A stretch of DNA of 64,000 nt from Gramella sp. AN32 (GTDB taxonomy: Bacteria; Bacteroidota; Bacteroidia; Flavobacteriales; Flavobacteriaceae): NCBI RefSeq assembly GCF_023718305.1, contig NZ_QEYO01000016.1, positions 52,747 to 116,746 on the forward strand, written 5' to 3'. The notes under the pieces were generated by a model. That model had not been told where the DNA came from. It worked only from the letters and a program-made list of their open reading frames with translations, and made no database searches. The position numbers and the translations under genes were made by a program. This document shows, one piece after another, positions 8,105-15,779 of this stretch; positions within the stretch are counted from its first letter, which is position 1; each line of letters begins with the position of its first letter.

Positions 8105-8512
8105 ATGGTAAACACTAAAAACTTCACCGAAAGACTCGAGAAAATCATGAAATATTATGATTTATCGGCTGCTTCATTTGCTGATAAAATTGAGGTGGGC
8201 CGCTCCTCCATCTCCCACCTTCTTTCCGGAAGAAATAAACCAAGTCTGGATTTTGTCATGAAGATTGTGAAGAGTTTTCCTGAAGTTGAATTGTACTGGC
8301 TACTAAATGGAAAAGGAACTTTTCCCTCCTCTCATCAAAAACCTGGAAAGTCAAACCCTCTCACAATTCCAGAAGACCTAAATCCTGGATTGTCCTCAGA
8401 GAAGAATGATCGTCCCGAAAAAACTGACAAAATTCAGCCAGGCGCGTCAAAAGATATACAGAGAATAGTGATCTTTTATAAAGATGGGACTTTTGATGCC
8501 TTTGAAAATTGA
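8105..8512 (+). CDS. XRE-family helix-turn-helix regulator
   Basis: A 135-residue DNA-binding protein. The N-terminal lambda-repressor-like HTH spans about residues 8-68 (FADKIEVGRSSISHLLSGRNKPSL is the recognition region). Then come a Pro/Ser/Lys-rich linker (~75-112) and a short C-terminal motif, RIVIFYKDGTFDAFEN. There is no peptidase or sugar-binding domain, so the signal is unknown. The gene is divergent from the M14 carboxypeptidase across a spacer carrying repeated ACAATTGT palindromes, one of which overlaps its own start, so autoregulation and control of the carboxypeptidase gene are the obvious inference. Confidence 0.9.
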   Translation: MVNTKNFTERLEKIMKYYDLSAASFADKIEVGRSSISHLLSGRNKPSLDFVMKIVKSFPEVELYWLLNGKGTFPSSHQKPGKSNPLTIPEDLNPGLSSEKNDRPEKTDKIQPGASKDIQRIVIFYKDGTFDAFEN

Positions 8513-8543
8513 ATTTTAGAAAGAGATTGAGTTATTTTGCAGT

Positions 8544-8921
8544 ATGAAAAGATTGCTGCTTCTATTCTTCCTTTACCTTTTAACTTCTTCATGTTTCAAC
8601 CAGGAAAAGAGGTGTACTGACTTCCATACAGGTACTTTTCAATTCGAAACTTATTTGAATGGAGAATTGGTGACTTCTGAATTTATAAGAAATGATTCTA
8701 TTGAAATCGAGAAATTTCAGGGAAAGACAGATACTTCAAAGGTGCGTTGGATAAATGATTGCGAATATATCCTCAGAAACACCAATCCGAATAGTATGGC
8801 GGAGGAGAAAGCAATCCACATGAAAATACTCACCACCACTAAAGATGGCTATACCTTTGAATATGGACAGGTGGGAGAATCTCAGAAAGCGCGTGGTTCA
8901 GTAAAAAAGATAAGCGACTAA
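8544..8921 (+). CDS. predicted lipoprotein, unknown function
   Basis: A 125-residue protein with a lipoprotein signal (MKRLLLLFFLYLLTSSC, lipobox LTSSC with Cys17). The mature part has two further Cys (CTDFHTGTF and NDCEYIL) that could form a disulphide. The pattern GTFQFET...FIRNDSIEIEKFQGKTDTSKVRW looks like a small beta-rich domain. I recall similar flavobacterial proteins being labelled DNA topoisomerase IV; nothing in the sequence supports that, and the label probably spread from the neighbouring parC locus. Its last four bases overlap the end of mscL, which is convergent. Confidence 0.82.
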   Translation: MKRLLLLFFLYLLTSSCFNQEKRCTDFHTGTFQFETYLNGELVTSEFIRNDSIEIEKFQGKTDTSKVRWINDCEYILRNTNPNSMAEEKAIHMKILTTTKDGYTFEYGQVGESQKARGSVKKISD

Positions 8922-9364
8922 AGGTTTCTTTCTTTCAGGATGCGGTTTTGCTCTTCCATAAGGTCGTTCAAATTGGCCAGCAATTCAATGTCTTTAGGGG
9001 TAACCACTTCCTTGTTTTTAGGGTCCTGGGCTTTGTTGCGAAATCGGTTCATCAGTTTTACGATAATAAAAACTACGAAGCCAATGATGATGAAATCTAT
9101 AAAAGTTTCAATTAAAAGCCCGTAGCCAATGGAAACTTTTTCCACATAGTTTTCGCTCCCTTCAACCCCAATGGCTTCCTTAAGCACGACCTCTTTATCT
9201 GAAAAATTTATGCCGTTGGTCATCATTCCCAGAGGCGGCATGATAATTTGTTTTACGAGAACGTTCACAACATTATTAAAAGCGGTACCAATAATGATCC
9301 CCACCGCCATATCTACCATATTACCTTTTACGGCAAATTCTTTAAATTCTTTAAATATACCCAT
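8918..9364 (-). CDS. mscL: large-conductance mechanosensitive channel
   Basis: A homopentameric inner-membrane channel that opens under membrane tension to release solutes on hypo-osmotic shock. It has 148 residues, typical length. The N-terminal amphipathic helix GIFKEFKEFAVKGNMVDMAVG and pore-lining TM1 (IIIGTAFNNVVNVLVKQI) are followed by a short periplasmic loop, TM2 (LIETFIDFIIIGFVVFIIV) and a charged C-terminal helix. It begins only 2 bp after the parC stop codon, so it is co-transcribed with the topoisomerase IV genes. Confidence 0.96.
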   Translation of the reverse strand: MGIFKEFKEFAVKGNMVDMAVGIIIGTAFNNVVNVLVKQIIMPPLGMMTNGINFSDKEVVLKEAIGVEGSENYVEKVSIGYGLLIETFIDFIIIGFVVFIIVKLMNRFRNKAQDPKNKEVVTPKDIELLANLNDLMEEQNRILKERNL

Positions 9365-9366
9365 TG

Positions 9367-12009
9367 TTATTCGTCAAATAATTTTGTTTGAGACTCTGAA
9401 GAATTCTCCGGATCGGGTTTGTTTATGTCTCCATTTTTAATCACTTCTCCGGTTATTTCCGAAATATTTATTTCGTCATCTTTCTCTTCCTCAGTCACTT
9501 CTTCCTGGCCTTCGTAGGGCATGGGATCCAGTAAATTAATTTGGTTTACCTTTTCAGTAGTTAACTGGTTACCAAGAGCTTTAATACCCTTCACCGAAAT
9601 AAATTCTTCAATATTGATTTCCTCACTTTCTTTACGCTCTTTACCTTTGGTTTTAGTAAAAACGATCTCTGCCATTGGATAATAATCTGTAGAAACAAGC
9701 TCCAAAAATGAATCCTGATGTTCACTGATAAAAGATTCTTCTTTATCTGAATTTTCTAATAGAAAACGCTTTACATAATAACGTTCCTTCTCCGGTTCCC
9801 AATAAATTGCGGAAATTGGCTTGTCTTTGATCCATTTCTCCAGCACGATCATTTCTTCATCAAAACGCGTAGTGAGTTCTGGCTTTATAGTTTTAGCAAC
9901 CCCATCCTGGGTAATGATCAATAAGCGATCTTCTCCTTTAAATTCGCCTAAAAGTTCACCACGTTCATCCACATTCAATCTTTTCACGGTTTCATCAAAC
10001 CATATTCTACGCGGTTTTAAGGTAGAAACCCCTTCTTCTTTTAATTCTATTTTCTTAACCGAATATTTAGTAACAATATTCCCTTTTACTTTACGGCCTT
10101 TTATAAGGATTTCAGAGAAATCAAGATCAAATTTCAGCTTTTTGATACTTCCCATTTGCCTTAGGAAAATAGTGATGATCTCTGCCTCTCCATTAGGATT
10201 GGCCGAAAAATAGAGCACTTTAGAATCTTTCTTTCCCTGTGCCATATCATAATCCCTATCCCGGGTTACTGAAGTTACACTGAAACGCTTTACATAGGCC
10301 TTCCCGGCCTTCCCATCACGATAGATCATGTTGTAGATAGTGCGCTTATCTTTCTTCTTGAAAATGGCCACATGAATGATATCTTTACCAATAAAGGTTT
10401 TTGCGTCCACTTTAGTGACCATCATTTTTCCATCTGCCGTAAAACAAATCACATCATCAATATCTGAGCAATCAGCAACATATTCATCCTTTTTAAGACT
10501 GGTTCCCACAAAACCTTCCGCTCTGTTCACATAGAGTTTTGTATTGCGAATAATCACTTTGCTGGCTTCTATGTCATCAAATAATTTAAGCTCTGTCTTA
10601 CGCTGCTTTCCTTCGCCGTAATCTTTTCTTAACTTTTTAAAGTAATCTACCGCAAAATCAACAATATTGTCAAGGTGATGCTTTACCTGAGCGATCTCAC
10701 CTTCCAGTGCTTCAATCTTTTGTTGCGCCTTACCTAAATCGAATTTTGAGATTCTTTTAATGCGAATTTCTGTAAGCCGAACGATATCTTCTTCAGTAAC
10801 CGCTCTTCTTAAATGTTTTGTATGTGGCGCCAAGCCTCGATCTATCGCCTGGATTACACCTTCCCAGGTTTCTTCTTCTTCAATATCCCGGTAAACCCTG
10901 TTCTCAATAAAAATCCTTTCCAGGCTGGCATAATGCCACTGTTCCTGAAGTTCATGTAGTTTTATTTCAAGTTCCCGCTGAAGCAAATGCAACGTATGGT
11001 CTGTAGATCTGCGCAATACCTCAGAAACTCCCAAAAATATCGGCTTATGGTCGATAATTACACAACCTAAAGGCGCAATAGAGTTTTCACATTGGGTAAA
11101 TGCAAAGAGCGCATCAATGGTTTTATCAGGAGAAATGTTGCTGGGAAGATGAATAAGAATTTCAACTTCGGCAGCGGTGTTATCTTCAATTTTTTTGATT
11201 TTGATCTTTCCTTTGTCGTTAGCCTTCAGGATAGAATCTATTAAACTGGTTGTAGTTGTGCCATAAGGCACTTCAGAAATGATAAGTGTATTTTTATCAA
11301 GCTGATTTATTTTTGCCCGCACCCGAACCCTTCCGCCACGAAGGCCATCATTATAATTTGAAATATCGGCAACACCACCGGTAGGAAAATCGGGATATAA
11401 CACAAATTTCTTTCCGCGGAGATGTTTTATCGAAGCATCTATTAATTCCAAAAAATTATGCGGAAGCAACCTGGTGCTCAATCCCACCGCAATACCTTCA
11501 GCTCCCTGGGCCAGTAATAAAGGAAATTTAACCGGTAAATTCACCGGTTCCTGTTTTCTCCCATCATAGGATAATTGCCACTCTGTAAGCTTGGGGCTAT
11601 ATAGAACTTCCAAGGCAAATTTGGAAAGCCTTGCTTCAATATATCTTGGCGCAGCAGCTCTATCCCCGGTTAGGATATTTCCCCAGTTTCCCTGGGCGTC
11701 GATCAAAAGGTCTTTTTGGCCAATTTGCACCATGGCATCACCAATACTGGCATCTCCATGGGGATGATATTGCATGGTATGGCCCACGATGTTTGCCACT
11801 TTATTGTAACGCCCATCATCGAGGTCTTTCATAGAATGCATAATCCTGCGTTGTACCGGTTTAAAACCGTCTTCTATCGCAGGGACGGCCCTTTCCAGGA
11901 TCACATAAGATGCGTAATCCAGGAACCAGTCCTTGTACATTCCGGTAACTTTTATTAATTCTTCGTTATTTTCAAATTGCTCGTCCTGAGCATCAATATT
12001 TTCTTTCAT
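9367..12009 (-). CDS. parC: DNA topoisomerase IV subunit A
   Basis: The DNA breakage-reunion subunit of topoisomerase IV, which decatenates daughter chromosomes. It has 880 residues. The N-terminal winged-helix (CAP) domain carries PVQRRIMHSM and the catalytic Tyr123 in AAAPRYIEARL, with the quinolone-determining region HPHGDASIGDAMVQ just before it. The rest is a coiled-coil gate and a degenerate C-terminal beta-pinwheel, ending in an acidic tail. I call parC rather than gyrA because the B subunit lies in the same operon and the C-terminal domain lacks a clear GyrA box. Its ATG overlaps the stop of the upstream membrane-protein gene by one base. Confidence 0.94.
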   Translation of the reverse strand: MKENIDAQDEQFENNEELIKVTGMYKDWFLDYASYVILERAVPAIEDGFKPVQRRIMHSMKDLDDGRYNKVANIVGHTMQYHPHGDASIGDAMVQIGQKDLLIDAQGNWGNILTGDRAAAPRYIEARLSKFALEVLYSPKLTEWQLSYDGRKQEPVNLPVKFPLLLAQGAEGIAVGLSTRLLPHNFLELIDASIKHLRGKKFVLYPDFPTGGVADISNYNDGLRGGRVRVRAKINQLDKNTLIISEVPYGTTTTSLIDSILKANDKGKIKIKKIEDNTAAEVEILIHLPSNISPDKTIDALFAFTQCENSIAPLGCVIIDHKPIFLGVSEVLRRSTDHTLHLLQRELEIKLHELQEQWHYASLERIFIENRVYRDIEEEETWEGVIQAIDRGLAPHTKHLRRAVTEEDIVRLTEIRIKRISKFDLGKAQQKIEALEGEIAQVKHHLDNIVDFAVDYFKKLRKDYGEGKQRKTELKLFDDIEASKVIIRNTKLYVNRAEGFVGTSLKKDEYVADCSDIDDVICFTADGKMMVTKVDAKTFIGKDIIHVAIFKKKDKRTIYNMIYRDGKAGKAYVKRFSVTSVTRDRDYDMAQGKKDSKVLYFSANPNGEAEIITIFLRQMGSIKKLKFDLDFSEILIKGRKVKGNIVTKYSVKKIELKEEGVSTLKPRRIWFDETVKRLNVDERGELLGEFKGEDRLLIITQDGVAKTIKPELTTRFDEEMIVLEKWIKDKPISAIYWEPEKERYYVKRFLLENSDKEESFISEHQDSFLELVSTDYYPMAEIVFTKTKGKERKESEEINIEEFISVKGIKALGNQLTTEKVNQINLLDPMPYEGQEEVTEEEKDDEINISEITGEVIKNGDINKPDPENSSESQTKLFDE

Positions 12010-12500
12010 TAGGCGGTAACTTTCGGTGTGGTTTCTAAAACTTTGTTTAAGGAAGCCACCATCCCCTTTTTCTTTTTACTGCTTAAAAATGTTGTGTTGA
12101 AGGTGTACTTTTTATATCCGCTCCTTCTTCGGGATTTAATATAAATTGTAAGTGCAGCATAGAACCCGACATCTACGAATTTGAATTTGGCTAATTTGCG
12201 TTTAGGAAATTCGGCTTTTTTTACCCGATATTCCATGAATTTCGAAAAGAATACTCCGTTATTTTTAAAATTCAAGGTTTCCCCATCACTATCAAAATCA
12301 AACGACTGCCCGATTCTATGCACATAAAAAGCAAGAATGAATGTGATAATATTGGGTAGAAAATGGCTGAAGCTTATTTCCTGCTCGCTATCAGAAGCCA
12401 TGATCTCAATATTCACAAAAATATTGGTCACAAACACCGCTATCAAAACAATGTAGATAGAAGGGATTATTTTTATCTCACTTTTGTTATTACACTTCAT
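12009..12500 (-). CDS. small membrane protein between parE and parC
   Basis: A 163-residue protein with two N-terminal hydrophobic helices (residues ~14-33 and ~49-65) and a basic C-terminal cytoplasmic part (FFSKFMEYRVKKAEFPKRKLAKFKF, then KSRRRSGYKKY). It resembles PH-like/YcxB-like domains only vaguely; I do not recognise a family. It overlaps parE by 4 bp (ATGA) and parC by 1 bp (TAATG), so its translation is coupled to both topoisomerase IV subunits. Whether it works with them is unknown. Confidence 0.85.
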   Translation of the reverse strand: MKCNNKSEIKIIPSIYIVLIAVFVTNIFVNIEIMASDSEQEISFSHFLPNIITFILAFYVHRIGQSFDFDSDGETLNFKNNGVFFSKFMEYRVKKAEFPKRKLAKFKFVDVGFYAALTIYIKSRRRSGYKKYTFNTTFLSSKKKKGMVASLNKVLETTPKVTA

Positions 12501-14356
12501 GCGCCCAACTCTTCAATTAGGTCCACTTCAACTTTGAGATTATCTATAATGAATTCCTGGCGATCAGGTGTATTCTTGCCCATATAAAAACTTAACATTT
12601 CTTCAATAGATTTATCCTTATCCAGCATCACCGGATCGAGACGGATATCATCCCCAATAAAATGTACAAATTCATTCGGGGAGATCTCCCCCAAACCTTT
12701 GAATCGCGTAATCTCAGGTTTTCCGGATAACTTCTGGAGTGCTGCCCGGCGCTCCATTTCACTGTAACAGTAAATAGTTTCCTTTTTATTTCTTACCCGA
12801 AAAAGTGGCGTTTGTAAAATGTACAGATGATTTTCTTTGATCAATTCCGGAAAGAACTGCAGGAAAAAAGTGATCAATAATAACCGAATGTGCATTCCGT
12901 CAACATCGGCATCTGTGGCGATCACAATATTGTTATATCTAAGATCTTCCAGCGATTCTTCAATATTTAATGCCGCCTGAAGCAAATTGAATTCTTCATT
13001 TTCGTAAACGATCTTTTTTGAAAGTCCGTAACTGTTTAAAGGTTTCCCTTTTAAGCTGAATACCGCCTGGGTCATCACATCCCTACTTTTAGTGATCGAT
13101 CCGCTCGCGGAATCTCCCTCGGTAATAAACAAGGTAGTTTCCAGACATTTTTCGTGTTTACTATCACCTAAATGAATTCTGCAATCCCTTAATTTCTTAT
13201 TATGTAAACTGGCTTTTTTCGCACGATCTTTGGCTAGTTTCCTAATCCCGGAAAGATCTTTTCGTTCCCTTTCTGCCTGAAGGATTTTTCGTTGGAGTTT
13301 ATCAGCCGTTTCGGGATTTTTATGCAGATAATTATCCAGATTGGTTTTTAAAAAGTCGTTAATATGAGTTCTAACCGTTGGAAATTTCCCGCCCATATCT
13401 GTAGAACCAAGTTTTGTTTTCGTCTGACTTTCAAAAACGGGCTCCATTACTTTAATACTTATCGCCGAAACGATAGATTTTCGAATATCACTCGATTCAT
13501 AATTTTTTCCATAAAAATCACGAATCGTTTTCACGATAGATTCCCGAAAAGCCGCGAGATGTGTTCCACCCTGTGACGTATTTTGCCCATTTACAAACGA
13601 ATGATATTCTTCGCTGTATTGGGATTTACTATGCGTCATGGCAACTTCAATATCATCCCCACGAAGGTGAATAATAGGATATAACATATCTTCTGCGTTG
13701 ATGCTATCTCCAAGAAGATCTTTTAAACCATTTTCTGAATAGAATTTTTCCCCATTAAAAAGGATAGTCAATCCCGGGTTGAGATACACATAATTTTTAA
13801 GCATTTTCTCTATATATTCATTTCTGAATTTATAGTTTTTGAAAATTGCTTCGTCAGGTATAAAAGTAATCTTGGTGCCCCTTCTTCTGGAAGTTTCATC
13901 AAGATGTTCTTCCTCGGTAAGATTTCCTGCTTCAAATTCAGCAGCGTGGCTTTTACCGTCACGAGAAGATTCTACACGAAAATAAGAGGATAAAGCATTT
14001 ACGGCTTTTGTACCAACTCCATTAAGCCCTACAGATTTTTTAAATGCTTTGGTGTCATACTTTCCTCCGGTATTCATTTTCGAAACCACATCCACTACTT
14101 TACCAAGCGGAATTCCACGTCCAAAATCACGCACAATTACGCGCTGGTTCTGTACAGAAATTTCAATAGTTTTCCCGGAACCCATCACGAATTCATCGAT
14201 ACTGTTATCGATTACTTCTTTTAGGAGGATGTAGATCCCGTCATCCTGACTACTTCCGTCGCCAAGTTTCCCAATATACATCCCGGGACGCATGCGGATA
14301 TGTTCTTTCCAGTCCAATGACCGAATGTTATCTTCGGTATATTTAGTTTCACTCAT
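12497..14356 (-). CDS. parE: DNA topoisomerase IV subunit B
   Basis: The ATPase subunit of topoisomerase IV. It has 619 residues. The N-terminal GHKL ATPase domain shows RMRPGMYIG, EVIDNSIDEF (catalytic Glu and Mg-binding Asn), RDFGRGIP and VGLNGVGTKAVNALS. The transducer domain follows, then the TOPRIM domain with LFITEGDSASG and IATDADVDGMHIR, whose acidic residues bind Mg, and the C-terminal FKGLGE motif. The length lacks the GyrB-type insertion. It is the first gene of the parE-membrane protein-parC-mscL operon. Confidence 0.95.
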   Translation of the reverse strand: MSETKYTEDNIRSLDWKEHIRMRPGMYIGKLGDGSSQDDGIYILLKEVIDNSIDEFVMGSGKTIEISVQNQRVIVRDFGRGIPLGKVVDVVSKMNTGGKYDTKAFKKSVGLNGVGTKAVNALSSYFRVESSRDGKSHAAEFEAGNLTEEEHLDETSRRRGTKITFIPDEAIFKNYKFRNEYIEKMLKNYVYLNPGLTILFNGEKFYSENGLKDLLGDSINAEDMLYPIIHLRGDDIEVAMTHSKSQYSEEYHSFVNGQNTSQGGTHLAAFRESIVKTIRDFYGKNYESSDIRKSIVSAISIKVMEPVFESQTKTKLGSTDMGGKFPTVRTHINDFLKTNLDNYLHKNPETADKLQRKILQAERERKDLSGIRKLAKDRAKKASLHNKKLRDCRIHLGDSKHEKCLETTLFITEGDSASGSITKSRDVMTQAVFSLKGKPLNSYGLSKKIVYENEEFNLLQAALNIEESLEDLRYNNIVIATDADVDGMHIRLLLITFFLQFFPELIKENHLYILQTPLFRVRNKKETIYCYSEMERRAALQKLSGKPEITRFKGLGEISPNEFVHFIGDDIRLDPVMLDKDKSIEEMLSFYMGKNTPDRQEFIIDNLKVEVDLIEELGA

Positions 14357-14452
14357 AAAAATTGCGGAGTTTCGGTCTAAATATAAGGTTTAGCTTAAAG
14401 AGCTGAAATAGCAAACGCTTAAAGTAATTAACAATGATTTAAGGAAAAATGT

Positions 14453-14578
14453 TAATTAGTTTGGGGTTCGTGGTTCGGAGTTTATAGTCTATAGCGCGAT
14501 TGCCTTCGGGGAATTATATAGATTAAATAATCAAGATTACCACCTACAACTAACGACTACCAACTACGGACTAACTAT
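14453..14578. repeat. imperfect inverted repeat between parE and ychF
   Basis: The spacer of about 218 bp has a G/T-rich arm (14456-14487, starting TTAGTTTGGGGTTCG) and a C/A-rich arm (14547-14578, ending CTACGGACTAAC). The two are imperfect reverse complements: about 18 of 32 positions identical by hand, with many of the remainder G-T compatible. The right arm contains short ACTACCAACTA-like repeats. It could form a long irregular hairpin. Confidence 0.4.
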
Positions 14579-15669
14579 ACGTTAAATCGGAAATGCATAA
14601 CATCGCCATCTTTTACGATATATTCCTTTCCTTCCACACGCATCTTTCCGGCTTCTTTTACTTTTGCTTCGCTACCGTGTTCCACATAAGTATCATAGCC
14701 AATAACCTCAGCACGAATAAAGCCTTTTTCAAAATCGGTATGAATAACCCCGGCAGCTTGTGGCGCAGAAGCCCCCACAGGAATAGTCCAGGCCCGCACT
14801 TCTTTTTCACCAGCGGTAAAATAAGTTTGCAGGTCTAATAAAGTATAAGCTCCTCGTATCAGTTTAGCTGAACCAGGTTCATCCAGGCCAATATCCTGAA
14901 GGAACATTTGTCTTTCTTCAAAATCTTCCAGCTCGGCAATATCTGCTTCGGTTCCAACGGCAAGCACCAAAACCTCGGCGTTTTCATCTTTTACAGCTGC
15001 TTTTACTTTTTCAACAAAATCATTGCCTGTAGTTGCTGAATTTTCATCTACATTACAAACATACATTACCGGTTTATCTGTAATAAACTGAAGTGGTTTT
15101 ATAAATTCTTTTCGGTCGTCTTCAGAAAGTTCTATTGATCGAACAGATCTTCCCTGTTCCAATCCCGCCTTTATTTTCAATAAAGCCGCTTCTTCCTTTT
15201 GAGCTTCTTTATTTCCGGTTTTGGCCGCCCTTTTTACTTTCTCGAGTTTCTTATCTACCGTTTCAAGATCTTTCAACTGCAATTCCATGTCGATAGTTTC
15301 TTTATCTCTAATTGGGTCTATAGAACCATCTACATGCACAATATTATCATCCTGAAAACATCTGAGGACGTGGAGGATCGCATCTGTTTCGCGAATATTG
15401 CCGAGGAACTGATTTCCCAAACCTTCACCTTTACTGGCACCTTTTACAAGACCTGCAATATCTACGATCTCTACCGTTGCAGGTAAAATTCGTTGCGGAT
15501 TTACCAATTCACCCAATTTCTTTAAACGGGAATCCGGAACGTTTACCACACCAATATTAGGTTCGATGGTACAGAAGGGAAAATTGGCACTTTGAGCTTT
15601 GGCATTGCTCAAGCAATTAAAAAGCGTTGATTTTCCAACATTAGGTAATCCTACAATTCCGGCTTTCAT
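14575..15669 (-). CDS. ychF: redox-regulated ATPase YchF
   Basis: An Obg-family P-loop protein that prefers ATP over GTP and associates with ribosomes and stress responses. It has 364 residues, matching E. coli (363). G1 is GLPNVGKSTLFNCL; a hydrophobic residue replaces the GTPase glutamine (DIAGLVKGASKGEGLGNQFL); the altered G4 lies in VMYVCNVDEN. A TGS domain fills the C-terminus, ending GDVMHFRFNV. I chose the ATG at 15669, which begins directly with MKAGIVGLPNVGKS; an upstream in-frame ATG at 15738 would run across the terminator hairpin of the neighbouring gene. Confidence 0.96.
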   Translation of the reverse strand: MKAGIVGLPNVGKSTLFNCLSNAKAQSANFPFCTIEPNIGVVNVPDSRLKKLGELVNPQRILPATVEIVDIAGLVKGASKGEGLGNQFLGNIRETDAILHVLRCFQDDNIVHVDGSIDPIRDKETIDMELQLKDLETVDKKLEKVKRAAKTGNKEAQKEEAALLKIKAGLEQGRSVRSIELSEDDRKEFIKPLQFITDKPVMYVCNVDENSATTGNDFVEKVKAAVKDENAEVLVLAVGTEADIAELEDFEERQMFLQDIGLDEPGSAKLIRGAYTLLDLQTYFTAGEKEVRAWTIPVGASAPQAAGVIHTDFEKGFIRAEVIGYDTYVEHGSEAKVKEAGKMRVEGKEYIVKDGDVMHFRFNV

Positions 15670-15724
15670 ATATTCTGAATTAAATGCTTTGTTTTTGCGG
15701 CTGCAAAGATAGGAATTAGAAATA

Positions 15725-15761
15725 GAAAATCCCGGCATTCAGTAAAGTGAAAACCGGGATT
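15725..15761 (-). terminator. terminator of S9 peptidase gene
   Basis: AATCCCGG (15728-15735) pairs perfectly with CCGGGATT (15754-15761). On the minus strand the hairpin is followed by a TTCTATTTC stretch. It also supports the shorter ychF start. Confidence 0.65.
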
Positions 15762-15779
15762 AATTTTGAGTTTGTTTAT

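Noticed and set aside
9821..11958. Several plus-strand open frames within parC
   Set aside because: Antisense shadows of a conserved coding gene.
15670..15738. Upstream in-frame ATG that would lengthen YchF by 23 residues
   Set aside because: It crosses the terminator hairpin of the neighbouring gene, and YchF starts directly at MKAGIVGLPNVGKS in the family.
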